From contig DKPJ01000004.1 of assembly GCA_002480085.1 (NCBI GenBank), positions 1 to 64,000 on the forward strand: a DNA stretch of 64,000 bases, written 5' to 3'. Source of the DNA: Enterobacteriaceae bacterium UBA7338 (GTDB lineage: Bacteria > Pseudomonadota > Gammaproteobacteria > Enterobacterales > Enterobacteriaceae). The position numbers were made by a program, and so were the translations under genes. Positions within the stretch are counted from its first letter, which is position 1; every line of letters begins with the position of its first letter. Below are positions 55,940-64,000 of the stretch, in pieces. Under the pieces are notes generated by a model. That model was not told the DNA's origin. It did not search any database and was given only the letters and a program-made list of their open reading frames with translations.

Positions 55940-56560
55940 ATGTTAACGCTATTTCTGACCGTGGCGCTGGTGCACCTGGTGGCGCTAATGAGCCCCGGCC
56001 CGGACTTCTTTTTTGTCTCGCAGACCGCCGTGAGCCGATCGCGCAAAGAGGCGATGATGGGCGTGCTGGGCATCACCCTCGGCGTCATGATCTGGGCAGG
56101 CGTGGCGCTGCTCGGCCTCAATCTGATCCTCGAAAAAATGGCCTGGCTGCACACCATCATTATGGTCGGCGGTGGGCTATACCTCTGCTGGATGGGCTAC
56201 CAGATGCTGCGCGGCGCGCTAAAGAAAGAGGCAATCAATGCGCCAGCGCCGCAGGTTGAGCTGGCAACCGGTGGGCGTAGCTTTATAAAAGGGCTGCTAA
56301 CCAACCTGGCAAACCCAAAAGCGATTATCTACTTCGGCTCGGTCTTCTCACTGTTTGTGGGTGACAGCGTTGGTGAAACGGCGCGCTGGGGGATTTTCGT
56401 GCTGATTGCGCTGGAGACCTTCGCCTGGTTCACCCTGGTAGCGAGCCTGTTTGCTCTGCCAGCGATGCGCCGCGGCTATCAGCGTATGGCGAAGTGGATC
56501 GACGGCGTGGCTGGTGCGCTCTTCACCGCCTTCGGCCTACACCTGATTATCTCTCGTTAA
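55940..56560 (+). CDS. rhtC: Threonine exporter RhtC
   Basis: A 206-aa LysE-family exporter with about six membrane helices, close to E. coli RhtC, which exports threonine. The N-terminal MSPGPDFFFVSQTAVSRSR motif is typical of LysE transporters. It lies 60 bp after recQ on the same strand and converges on the Rpn remnant and rhtB. Confidence 0.95.
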   Translation: MLTLFLTVALVHLVALMSPGPDFFFVSQTAVSRSRKEAMMGVLGITLGVMIWAGVALLGLNLILEKMAWLHTIIMVGGGLYLCWMGYQMLRGALKKEAINAPAPQVELATGGRSFIKGLLTNLANPKAIIYFGSVFSLFVGDSVGETARWGIFVLIALETFAWFTLVASLFALPAMRRGYQRMAKWIDGVAGALFTAFGLHLIISR

Positions 56561-56564
56561 GCCA

Positions 56565-56598
56565 CTGCCCATCTGGCTTCAGTCTGGATGGGCAGCCT
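56565..56598. terminator. Hairpin downstream of rhtC
   Basis: CTGCCCATC and GATGGGCAG form a 9-bp stem with a 13-nt loop followed by CCTTT. It sits 4 bp after the rhtC stop and could serve as its terminator, although the T tract is short. Confidence 0.6.
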
Positions 56599-56605
56599 TT
56601 AGCGC

Positions 56606-57151
56606 TTAGTGGCTGAGCCGCTGTAACTCCTCTTGTGACAGGCCGGTCATCTCCATGACCGCAACGCTATCAAAACCACGCTGTAGCATCGCTCTGGCGA
56701 CTTCTAGCATGGCAGCGCGCTTTCCTTCCTGTATACCCTCCTGAATACCTTCCTGTATGCCTTCAGCCCGGCCGATCTGCTTCATATGTTCTGCAAACGT
56801 CATCAGTGTTTCTCCATGCTGCGGCACGCGCTGCGCCAGTCCAAATAACAGTGTCTGAACGTCCTCGGCTTCCCCCGCCTGTGCGATGTAGTTTATCAGC
56901 GTAGTTATTTGTTGTCCGCTCATCTGCTCCAGCAGCAGCAAAACTGTGAGCTTGTCCAAAAGCTGCGCCATATCGCGCAGGCGAATGTGCTTCTGAATCA
57001 GGGTCAGGGCCGCCATGCTGCGATGCTGCATAATTTCCTCGTCGGGAATAACGGTGATATCCACCAGGGGAAAGGCGGTGCTATAGAGCTGATGGGCAAT
57101 ATCTGGATCGTTAAATGCCTCCAGCCAATTGCTACGAGCATGCCCCTGAAT
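56606..57151 (-). pseudogene. C-terminal remnant of an Rpn-family (PD-(D/E)XK) nuclease/transposase-like gene
   Basis: A 5'-truncated gene. The open frame from 57151 reads HARSNWLEAFNDPDIAHQLY, followed by DITVIPDEEIMQHRSMAALTLIQKHIRLRDM and the tandem IQEG repeats (three) near the C-terminus. This is the C-terminal half of Rpn/YhgA proteins. The N-terminal nuclease domain is missing, and the frame is closed at 57152 by a TAA that directly follows the rhtB stop in the same frame. The longest ATG-started ORF left is 152 aa from 57064. It probably inserted between rhtC and rhtB and then decayed. Confidence 0.8.
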
Positions 57152-57154
57152 TTA

Positions 57155-57775
57155 TCAGGCGTGCCTTGCCGATGCCAGCAGCGCCCCGACCAGCATAAAC
57201 AGCGAGCCAAAAACCCGGTTCAACGCCTTCATCTGCCTCGGCCCTTTGATCCACGCCGCGATACGCGTTGCGAGGGTGGCATAGCCAATCATCACAATGA
57301 TATCCACCACGATGGTGGTGACGCCGAGCACCAGATACTGCATCACCTGGGGCTGATCTGGATTGATAAACTGCGGGAACAGCGCCGCAAGAAACACGAT
57401 ACTTTTGGGGTTGGTCAGGTTCACGAAGACGGCGCGTTTGAACAGGCGTCCGCGAGACTGGGCCTGTGCGAGAGTATTGAGATCCAGCGCGCCGGCGGCC
57501 CGCCACTGCTGAATGCCCAGCCAGACCAGGTAGGCCGCGCCCGCCCACTTCAGCACCTCAAAGGCCAGCAGCGAGCGGGAGAAGAGCGTCCCGAGACCAA
57601 CGCCAACCAGTACGATATGGATCGCCAGACCGGTCTGCAAGCCGCTAATGGAGGCCGCTGCGCCCCGGTAGCCGTGGCTGATGGCGGTAGTCATGGTATT
57701 AATCGCGCCGGAGCCTGGCGAGAGGCTGAGGATGATTGAGGTAAGCAGATAGGCAAACCACCACTCGAAGGTCAT
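57155..57775 (-). CDS. rhtB: Homoserine/homoserine-lactone exporter RhtB
   Basis: A 206-aa LysE-family exporter with about six membrane helices, like E. coli RhtB, which exports homoserine and homoserine lactone. SLSPGSGAINTMTTAISHG gives the family motif near residue 17. It is convergent to rhtC in E. coli; here about 600 bp, including the Rpn remnant, separate them. The frame ends in a double stop, TGATAA. Confidence 0.95.
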   Translation of the reverse strand: MTFEWWFAYLLTSIILSLSPGSGAINTMTTAISHGYRGAAASISGLQTGLAIHIVLVGVGLGTLFSRSLLAFEVLKWAGAAYLVWLGIQQWRAAGALDLNTLAQAQSRGRLFKRAVFVNLTNPKSIVFLAALFPQFINPDQPQVMQYLVLGVTTIVVDIIVMIGYATLATRIAAWIKGPRQMKALNRVFGSLFMLVGALLASARHA

Positions 57776-57883
57776 GCGAAACTCCCTGAACGATATATTT
57801 TATGCAACAATACGCTATTGTTAACGTGTTGTATCACGAGTCATAAAAAAACAATTTTACAGACGACCGGGGGCGGAAACCCA

Positions 57884-58876
57884 ATGTTTCGGCAGAAAAA
57901 GGGGTGGGAAACAAGAGAAAATGCCTTCGCGGCTTTCACGCACGGACCCTTGACCGATTTCTGGCGGCAGCGTGAGGAGGCAGAGTTTACCGGGGTGGAT
58001 GACATTCCGGTGCGTTTTGTGCGCTTTCATGCCGCCGATCACGATCGGGTGATTGTCGTCTGTCCCGGCCGCATTGAAAGCTACGTCAAGTACGCCGAGC
58101 TTGCCTACGATCTCTTCCATCTCGGTTTTGATGTACTGATCCTCGACCATCGCGGGCAGGGGCGTTCAGGACGGATCCTGCCCGATCGCCATCGCGGCCA
58201 CGTTGACAGCTTTGATGACTACGTTGACGATCTGCAGGCCTTCTGGCAGCAGGAGGTCGCGCCGGGGCCGTGGCGTAAACGCTATATTCTGGCCCACTCA
58301 ATGGGCGGGGCGATCGCTACGCTGCTGCTCCAGCGCCAGCCACAATTTTGCGATGCGATAGCGCTCTGCGCGCCAATGTTTGGTATTGTTATCCGCCTGC
58401 CCGAGTGGATGGTGCGCCATATCCTGAACTGGGCCGAAGGCTATCAGCCATTTCGGGAGAGCTACGCGCTGGGTACGGGGCGCTGGCATGCGCTGCCGTT
58501 TAGCATTAACGTACTCACTCATAGCCGGGTACGCTACCGGCGCAACCTGCGCTGCTATGCTGACGATCCGCAGTTGCGCGTCGGCGGGCCAACTAATCAC
58601 TGGGTGCGAGAGGGCATTTTGGCCGGTGAAAAGGTGCTGGCAGGCGCGGCGCAGGATGCCACGCCCATGCTTCTGCTGCAGGCGGGAGAAGAGCGCGTGG
58701 TGGATAACCGTATGCACGATCGTTTCTGTGAGATCCGCGCCGCAGCGGGCCATCCCTGTGAGGGTGGCAGACCGCTGGTGATAGAAAGCGCGTACCATGA
58801 GATCCTTTTTGAAAAGGACGCCATGCGCTCAGTCGCGCTTAACGCCATCGTTGATTTTTTCGACAGGCATAACTAA
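57884..58876 (+). CDS. pldB: Lysophospholipase L2 (PldB)
   Basis: A 330-aa alpha/beta hydrolase at the inner membrane that removes the remaining acyl chain from lysophospholipids. The nucleophile motif AHSMGGAI places Ser139. The catalytic His is in SAYHEILFEKD near the end, and an Asp in ERVVDNRMHD. The start at 57884 (MFRQKKGWETREN) matches E. coli; an ORF start 22 codons upstream (57818) extends into the leader. It is divergent from rhtB and upstream of yigL. Confidence 0.95.
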   Translation: MFRQKKGWETRENAFAAFTHGPLTDFWRQREEAEFTGVDDIPVRFVRFHAADHDRVIVVCPGRIESYVKYAELAYDLFHLGFDVLILDHRGQGRSGRILPDRHRGHVDSFDDYVDDLQAFWQQEVAPGPWRKRYILAHSMGGAIATLLLQRQPQFCDAIALCAPMFGIVIRLPEWMVRHILNWAEGYQPFRESYALGTGRWHALPFSINVLTHSRVRYRRNLRCYADDPQLRVGGPTNHWVREGILAGEKVLAGAAQDATPMLLLQAGEERVVDNRMHDRFCEIRAAAGHPCEGGRPLVIESAYHEILFEKDAMRSVALNAIVDFFDRHN

Positions 58877-58915
58877 TCCGGCGGTTCACCGCCTGACCAG
58901 AGGTTAAATTCTATT

Positions 58916-59716
58916 ATGTATCAGGTTGTTGCGTCTGACTTAGATGGCACGCTGCTCTCACCCGACCACTCACTCTCCCCCTACGCTAAAGAGACGTTAA
59001 AGCTGCTGACCGCCCGGGGCGTCAACTTTGTTTTTGCCACCGGCCGTCACCATGTTGACGTAGGACAGATCCGCGATAAGCTGGGTATCAAAGCCTACAT
59101 GATCACCTCTAACGGCGCGCGCGTGCACGATACCGACGGCAACCTGGTCTTTACGCATAACCTGGATCGCGAAATCGCTGAGGATCTGTTTGGCGTGATG
59201 CATCACGATCCGCACATCGATACTAACGTTTATCGTGACGACGAATGGTTTATCAACCGCCACCGTCCGGATGAGATGCGCTTCTTCAAAGAGGCTGTCT
59301 TCCAGTATTCGCTCTATGAGCCGGGCCTGCTTGACCCGGAAGGGATCAGCAAGGTGTTCTTCACCTGCGATACCCATGAGCCGCTGCTGCCGCTGGAGCA
59401 GGCCATCAACGCCCGCTGGGGCGATCGCGTTAACGTCAGCTTCTCTACCCTGACCTGTCTTGAAGTGATGGCGGGCGGCGTCTCAAAAGGTCATGCGCTG
59501 GAGGCGGTCGCCACCGCGATGGGTCACAGCCTGCAGGAGTGTATCGCCTTTGGCGACGGGATGAACGACGCTGAGATGCTCTCCATGGCGGGTAAAGGCT
59601 GTATCATGGCCAACGCGCACCAGCGCCTAAAGGATCGCTATCCGCAGCTGGAAGTGATCGGCACCAACGGCGACAACGCGGTACCCAACTATCTGCGTAA
59701 GCTGTTTCTTGATTGA
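58916..59716 (+). CDS. yigL: HAD-family phosphatase YigL
   Basis: A 266-aa Cof-type HAD phosphatase. The motif DLDGTLL starts at Asp8, and AFGDGMNDAEML is the C-terminal metal-binding motif. E. coli YigL hydrolyses pyridoxal 5'-phosphate and sugar phosphates, and its mRNA is stabilised by the sRNA SgrS through the pldB-yigL transcript. Here the pldB-yigL gap is 39 bp, so the same arrangement is plausible. Confidence 0.95.
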   Translation: MYQVVASDLDGTLLSPDHSLSPYAKETLKLLTARGVNFVFATGRHHVDVGQIRDKLGIKAYMITSNGARVHDTDGNLVFTHNLDREIAEDLFGVMHHDPHIDTNVYRDDEWFINRHRPDEMRFFKEAVFQYSLYEPGLLDPEGISKVFFTCDTHEPLLPLEQAINARWGDRVNVSFSTLTCLEVMAGGVSKGHALEAVATAMGHSLQECIAFGDGMNDAEMLSMAGKGCIMANAHQRLKDRYPQLEVIGTNGDNAVPNYLRKLFLD

Positions 59717-59787
59717 TTAAAAATTAATCAGCTGTCAACCGGTAACTCCGCTACAATGAGCGCTCATTAACCAACGAGACACTCATT

Positions 59788-60687
59788 GTGGCGTTACTGA
59801 TTATCACCACCGTTCTGTGGGCCTTCTCTTTTAGCCTGTATGGCGAATACCTCGCCGGACATATCGACAGCTACTTCTCCGTACTGATGCGCGTCGGGCT
59901 GGCGGCGCTGGTCTTTTTACCTTTCCTGCGCACGCGCGGCCACGGGCTGAAAACCATTGGTCTCTATATGCTGGTAGGGGCTATGCAGCTGGGCATCATG
60001 TATATGCTCAGCTTCCGCGCCTATCTCTACCTGACGGTCTCCGAGCTTCTGCTGTTTACCGTCCTGACGCCGCTCTATATCACCCTGATTTACGATTTGA
60101 TGAGCCGACGCCGACTGCGCTGGGGCTATGCGCTGAGCGCGCTGCTGGCGGTCATTGGGGCAGGGATCATTCGTTACGATCAGGTCACTAACCACTTCTG
60201 GACTGGACTGCTGCTGGTGCAGCTCTCCAACATCAGCTTCGCCATCGGTATGGTAGGCTACAAGCGCCTGATGGAGACCCGTCCGATGCCGCAGCACAAC
60301 GCCTTTGCCTGGTTCTACCTGGGCGCGTTCCTGGTAGCAGTGGTAGCCTGGTTTGCAGTTGGCAATACTCAAAAGCTGCCGGAGACCTCCCTACAGTGGA
60401 GCATCCTGGTCTTTCTTGGGGTGGTGGCGTCGGGAATTGGTTACTTCATGTGGAACTACGGCGCAACCCAGGTGGATGCCGGTACGCTGGGCATTATGAA
60501 CAACATGCACGTCCCGGCAGGGCTGCTGGTTAATCTTGCCATCTGGCAGGAGCAGCCCCACTGGCCAAGCTTTATCCTTGGGGGTGCAGTGATAGTGGCT
60601 TCCCTGTGGGTGCATCGCCGCTGGGTCGCTCCGCGCTCCGCACAAAAGGAAGGTGGTCGCACGCATGGTTCCGCGCTGAGCGAATAA
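59788..60687 (+). CDS. yigM: EamA-type transporter YigM (biotin transporter)
   Basis: A 299-aa inner-membrane permease of the DMT superfamily with ten predicted helices, close to E. coli YigM, which takes up biotin. It begins with GTG at 59788, preceded by AACGAGACAC. Its last 116 bp overlap the 3' end of the convergent metR, so the C-termini are read from opposite strands. Confidence 0.94.
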   Translation: MALLIITTVLWAFSFSLYGEYLAGHIDSYFSVLMRVGLAALVFLPFLRTRGHGLKTIGLYMLVGAMQLGIMYMLSFRAYLYLTVSELLLFTVLTPLYITLIYDLMSRRRLRWGYALSALLAVIGAGIIRYDQVTNHFWTGLLLVQLSNISFAIGMVGYKRLMETRPMPQHNAFAWFYLGAFLVAVVAWFAVGNTQKLPETSLQWSILVFLGVVASGIGYFMWNYGATQVDAGTLGIMNNMHVPAGLLVNLAIWQEQPHWPSFILGGAVIVASLWVHRRWVAPRSAQKEGGRTHGSALSE

Positions 60688-61528
60688 ACGCCTCCGTCAC
60701 CGGCTGGCGCTGCTCGCCATCGCGCACCGCCGCGTACAGCCGGCTCCACAGTCCCTCGCCCAGGGTCTTAGTCACGATCAGACCCTGGCGCTCAACGCTC
60801 TCCACCACCCAGTGCGGCAGCGCCGCGATACCCATCCGGGCCGCCACCATCTGGATCAGCAGCAGCGTGTTATCCACGCTCTTCACCATTGGGTTAATGC
60901 CCGCCGGCTGCAGGAAGTGACGCCAGATATCCAGCCTGCTGCGCTGCACCGGATAGATCAGCAGCGTCTCAGCGGCGATATCCTCTGGCGTAATGCGCGC
61001 CCGGTTCGCGAGAGGGTGGTCCGGGGCCAGCACCAGCCGCACTTCAAAATCAAACATCGGCGAGTAGTGCAGCCCGCTGCGCGGCAAAATGTCTGAGGTC
61101 AACACCACGTCCAGCTCGCTCTGCTGCAACGCTGGCTGGGGATCGAAGGTCACGCCGGATTTGAAATCCATCTCTACCTGCGGCCATTTTGCACGGAAAT
61201 TTTCAAGCGCGGGGGTGAGCCACTGAATACAGCTGTGACACTCAATGGCAATCCGCAAGGTGGTCTGCTGCGGTTCGCTACAATCCTGCAGCGCACGGCT
61301 AATCTGCGGCAGCACCTGATTGGCCAGCTGCAACAAAATCTCGCCCTGCGGCGTAAAGCGCAGCGGCTGGCTTTTACGTACGAAGAGACGAAAGCCAAGG
61401 CGCTGTTCGAGATCGCTGAACTGGTGGGAGAGGGCGGACTGCGTCTGATGCAGCGTGGCCGCCGCTGCCGCCAGCGATCCGCTGTTCCGTAACGCCTGGA
61501 GCGTTTTCAGATGTTTAATTTCGATCAT
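60572..61528 (-). CDS. metR: LysR-type regulator MetR
   Basis: A 318-aa LysR-family regulator of metE, metH, glyA and hmp that uses homocysteine as co-effector. The helix-turn-helix SAAAATLHQTQSALSHQFSD region is at residues 16-40. The effector domain contains IECHSCIQWLTPALENF. E. coli MetR has 317 aa; the last 20 residues here differ (RPSGDAPTGKPLSLHPQG). It is divergent from metE, and MetR/MetJ sites fill the gap. Confidence 0.95.
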   Translation of the reverse strand: MIEIKHLKTLQALRNSGSLAAAAATLHQTQSALSHQFSDLEQRLGFRLFVRKSQPLRFTPQGEILLQLANQVLPQISRALQDCSEPQQTTLRIAIECHSCIQWLTPALENFRAKWPQVEMDFKSGVTFDPQPALQQSELDVVLTSDILPRSGLHYSPMFDFEVRLVLAPDHPLANRARITPEDIAAETLLIYPVQRSRLDIWRHFLQPAGINPMVKSVDNTLLLIQMVAARMGIAALPHWVVESVERQGLIVTKTLGEGLWSRLYAAVRDGEQRQPVTEAFIRSARNHACDHLPFVRSAERPSGDAPTGKPLSLHPQG

Positions 61529-61540
61529 GAAAGTCCTTCA
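61528..61540. promoter_or_regulatory. MetR binding site
   Basis: TGAA-AGTCC-TTCA, the MetR consensus TGAA-N5-TTCA, begins on the first base of the metR start codon. A half-site TGAACATTT lies 20 bp further. It should let MetR activate metE and affect its own expression. Confidence 0.85.
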
Positions 61541-61591
61541 CTTCGCCATGAACATTTTGCGCTTGAGGAAGATACAGTACCTGTCGAATAT

Positions 61592-61615
61592 AGATGTGTA
61601 AACATCTGGACGTCC
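61592..61615. promoter_or_regulatory. Tandem MetJ (met) boxes upstream of metE
   Basis: Three adjacent 8-bp boxes, AGATGTGT, AAACATCT and GGACGTCC, match the MetJ consensus AGACGTCT in tandem. They lie 30 bp before the metE start and should repress metE when S-adenosylmethionine is high. Confidence 0.88.
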
Positions 61616-61644
61616 AAAATCCTAAAATTCACAAGGGGCATACC

Positions 61645-63906
61645 ATGACAGTACTGAATCACACCCTCGGTTTTCCTCGCATTGGTCTGCGTCGCGAGCT
61701 GAAGAAAGCGCAAGAGAGCTACTGGGCAGGTAACATCACCCAGGAAGCGCTTCTGGCGGTGGGCCGCGAGCTGCGCGCCCGCCACTGGGATCAGCAGAAG
61801 CAGGCGGGCATCGACCTGTTGCCGGTGGGCGATTTCGCCTGGTACGACCATGTTCTGACCACCAGCCTGCTGCTTGGCAACGTGCCGGCTCGTCATCAGA
61901 ACAGCGATGGATTGGTCGATATCGACACCCTGTTCCGCATTGGCCGCGGCCGTGCGCCAACGGGTGAGCCAGCGGCAGCAGCAGAGATGACCAAGTGGTT
62001 TAACACTAACTACCACTACATGGTGCCGGAGTTCACCAAAGGCCAGCAGTTCACGCTGACCTGGATCCAGCTGCTGGATGAGGTGGACGAGGCGCTGGCG
62101 CTGGGCCACAGGGTGAAGCCGGTCCTGCTGGGGCCGGTAACGTACCTGTGGCTGGGCAAGGTAAAGGGCGAGCAGTTTGATCGTCTGAGCCTGCTGAATG
62201 ACATCCTGCCGATCTACCAGCAGGTGCTGGCCGAGCTGGCAAAACGCGGAATTGAGTGGGTACAGATTGACGAGCCAGCGCTGGTGCTGGAGCTGCCCCG
62301 GGCGTGGCTCGACGCGTTCAAGCCCGCCTATGAGACGCTGGCGGGCCAGGTGAAGCTGCTGCTGACCACCTATTTCGAAGGCGTGACGCCGAACCTCGAT
62401 ACCATTGCCGCGCTGCCGGTGCAGGGCCTGCACGTTGACCTGGTGCACGGCAAGGATGGCGTAGCCGAGCTGCATCGCCGTTTGCCCGCTGACTGGCTGC
62501 TCTCCGCCGGGCTGGTGAATGGCCGTAACGTCTGGCGGGCCGATCTCAGCGAAAAATATGCCCAGGTTAAAGATATCATCGGCCAGCGCGCGCTGTGGGT
62601 CGCCTCCTCCTGCTCGCTGCTGCACAGCCCCATCGATCTGAGCGTGGAAACGCGGCTGGATGCCGAGGTGAAGAGCTGGTTTGCCTTCGCCCTGCAAAAA
62701 TGTCAGGAGCTGGCCCTGCTGCGCGATGCCCTGAACAGCGGCGACACCGCGCCACTGGCTGAGTGGAGCGCCCCGATCCAGGCGCGCCGCCACTCTACCC
62801 GGGTGCACAACACGGCGGTGGCCCAGCGGCTGGCGGCGATTACCGCCACGGATAGCCAGCGCACGCGCCCCTACGCGGAGCGTGCGGCGGCCCAGCGGGC
62901 GCGTTTCAACCTGCCCGCCTGGCCGACAACGACCATCGGCTCGTTCCCGCAGACCACTGAGATCCGCGGCCTACGCCTGGAGTTCAAACAGGGACGCTTA
63001 GACGCGGGCAGCTACCGCACCGGCATCGCCGAACATATCAAGCAGGCGATTGCCGAGCAGGAGCGTCTGGGTCTCGACGTGCTGGTGCATGGTGAGGCCG
63101 AGCGTAACGACATGGTGGAGTATTTCGGCGAGCATCTGGACGGCTTTGTCTTTACCCAGAACGGCTGGGTGCAGAGCTACGGCTCCCGCTGCGTGAAGCC
63201 GCCGGTGGTGATCGGCGACGTCAGCCGTCCGGAAGCGATCACCGTGGAGTGGGCGAAATATGCCCAGTCCCTCACCGATAAACCGGTAAAAGGGATGCTC
63301 ACCGGGCCGGTGACCATTCTCTGCTGGTCCTTCCCGCGGGAAGACGTTAGCCGGGAAACCATCGCCAAACAGATCGCCCTGGCGCTGCGGGACGAAGTGG
63401 CGGACCTGGAGGCGGCGGGCATCGGCATTATCCAGATCGACGAGCCTGCCCTGCGGGAGGGGCTGCCGTTAAAGCGCAGCGACTGGGACGCCTACCTGGC
63501 ATGGGGCGTGGAAGCCTTCCGTATCAACGCCGCGGTGGCGAAGGACGAAACGCAGATCCACACCCACATGTGCTACTGCGAGTTCAACGACATCATGGAC
63601 TCCATCGCCGCGCTGGATGCAGACGTGATCACCATCGAAACCTCGCGCTCGGATATGGAGCTGCTGGAGTCGTTTGAGGCCTTTGAATACCCGAATGAGA
63701 TTGGGCCGGGCGTCTACGATATTCACTCGCCAAACGTGCCGGACGTAGCGTGGATCGAGACCCTGCTGAAGAAGGCGGCGGATCGCATCCCGGCCGAGCG
63801 CCTGTGGGTTAACCCGGACTGCGGCCTGAAAACCCGCGGCTGGCCGGAGACTCGCGCGGCGCTGGCGAACATGGTGAAAGCGGCGCAAAACCTGCGTCAG
63901 GCGTAA
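61645..63906 (+). CDS. metE: Cobalamin-independent methionine synthase
   Basis: A 753-aa two-barrel enzyme that moves a methyl group from 5-methyltetrahydropteroyl-triglutamate to homocysteine. The zinc ligands His641 and Cys643 lie in HTHMCYCEF and Cys726 in NPDCGLK. The start at 61645 (MTVLNHTLGFPRIGLRREL) has AAGGGGCATACC upstream; the frame is open 17 codons further upstream. It is controlled by MetR and MetJ sites in the gap to metR. Confidence 0.98.
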   Translation: MTVLNHTLGFPRIGLRRELKKAQESYWAGNITQEALLAVGRELRARHWDQQKQAGIDLLPVGDFAWYDHVLTTSLLLGNVPARHQNSDGLVDIDTLFRIGRGRAPTGEPAAAAEMTKWFNTNYHYMVPEFTKGQQFTLTWIQLLDEVDEALALGHRVKPVLLGPVTYLWLGKVKGEQFDRLSLLNDILPIYQQVLAELAKRGIEWVQIDEPALVLELPRAWLDAFKPAYETLAGQVKLLLTTYFEGVTPNLDTIAALPVQGLHVDLVHGKDGVAELHRRLPADWLLSAGLVNGRNVWRADLSEKYAQVKDIIGQRALWVASSCSLLHSPIDLSVETRLDAEVKSWFAFALQKCQELALLRDALNSGDTAPLAEWSAPIQARRHSTRVHNTAVAQRLAAITATDSQRTRPYAERAAAQRARFNLPAWPTTTIGSFPQTTEIRGLRLEFKQGRLDAGSYRTGIAEHIKQAIAEQERLGLDVLVHGEAERNDMVEYFGEHLDGFVFTQNGWVQSYGSRCVKPPVVIGDVSRPEAITVEWAKYAQSLTDKPVKGMLTGPVTILCWSFPREDVSRETIAKQIALALRDEVADLEAAGIGIIQIDEPALREGLPLKRSDWDAYLAWGVEAFRINAAVAKDETQIHTHMCYCEFNDIMDSIAALDADVITIETSRSDMELLESFEAFEYPNEIGPGVYDIHSPNVPDVAWIETLLKKAADRIPAERLWVNPDCGLKTRGWPETRAALANMVKAAQNLRQA

Positions 63907-63915
63907 GGTAACAAT

Positions 63916-63946
63916 GCCGGGCGGCGCGAGCGCTGGCCCGGCCTAC
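63916..63946. repeat. REP element downstream of metE
   Basis: GCCGGGCGGCGCGAGCGCTG followed by GCCCGGCCTAC, a palindrome of the REP type, 10 bp after the metE stop. The last 54 bases of the window after it show no feature. Confidence 0.8.
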
Positions 63947-64000
63947 GTCTGGCGTAGCCACGCTGTTCCCATCTGCTTTATGACCGCATGCTGCCGCGGC

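Noticed and set aside
57004..57210. 68-codon minus-strand ORF at the rhtB end
   Set aside because: It is in a different frame from the Rpn homology and overlaps the rhtB stop; the Rpn frame explains the region.

Overview
The window is chromosomal DNA from a member of the Enterobacteriaceae related to Escherichia, Enterobacter and Klebsiella. Gene order follows the E. coli 84-86 minute region almost exactly: the end of an rrnC-type operon, hdfR-maoP-comM, the ilv cluster, ppiC, rep, gppA-rhlB, trxA, rho, the enterobacterial common antigen (ECA) wec cluster, yifK, an argX-hisR-leuT-proM tRNA group, hemYXDC, cyaA, cyaY, lptM, dapF-yigA-xerC-yigB-uvrD, corA, rarD, yigI, pldA, recQ, rhtC/rhtB, pldB, yigL, yigM, metR/metE. 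Most of it is ordinary core genome. I cannot fix the genus from the sequence alone.

Layout. 1-310: last 12 nt of 5S rRNA, tRNA-Asp, tRNA-Trp and a terminator. 0.4-3.2 kb: hdfR, maoP, comM. 3.5-12.6 kb: the isoleucine-valine genes ilvL-X-G-M-E-D-A with an attenuator, then divergent ilvY and ilvC; ilvG is intact. 12.7-20 kb: ppiC, rep, gppA, rhlB, trxA, rho. 20.2-31.1 kb: the ECA operon wecA-wzzE-wecB-wecC-wecD-wecE-wzxE-wecF-wzyE-wecG, which lacks the usual rffG and rffH between wecC and wecD. 31.3-33.6 kb: yifK, four tRNAs and a 166-bp tandem repeat that copies the 3' end of proM. 33.6-36.5 kb: an accessory gene for a Tc-toxin C subunit (TccC/RHS) with a variable C-terminal domain that looks papain-like. 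It lies where E. coli has aslB/aslA. 36.7-37.1 kb: the sRNA gene glmZ with a sigma54 promoter and GlrR-type sites. 37.1-44.1 kb: hem operon and cyaA. 44.2-50.2 kb: cyaY, lptM and the dapF-to-uvrD operon with a LexA box. 50.4-64 kb: corA with a leader peptide, rarD, yigI, pldA, recQ, threonine/homoserine exporters flanking an Rpn-family remnant, pldB, yigL, yigM, metR/metE.

How the parts work together. The ilv genes convert threonine and pyruvate to branched-chain amino acids under attenuation and IlvY control. The wec genes build and polymerise the ECA trisaccharide on undecaprenyl phosphate, but the dTDP-glucose steps must be supplied from elsewhere. The hem genes make uroporphyrinogen III. 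MetR and MetJ sites control metE.

The least ordinary parts are the tccC-like toxin gene beside the tRNA-derived repeats, the missing rffGH pair, the degraded rhoL leader, the Rpn remnant, and the absence of yigE, yigF and yigG around corA.
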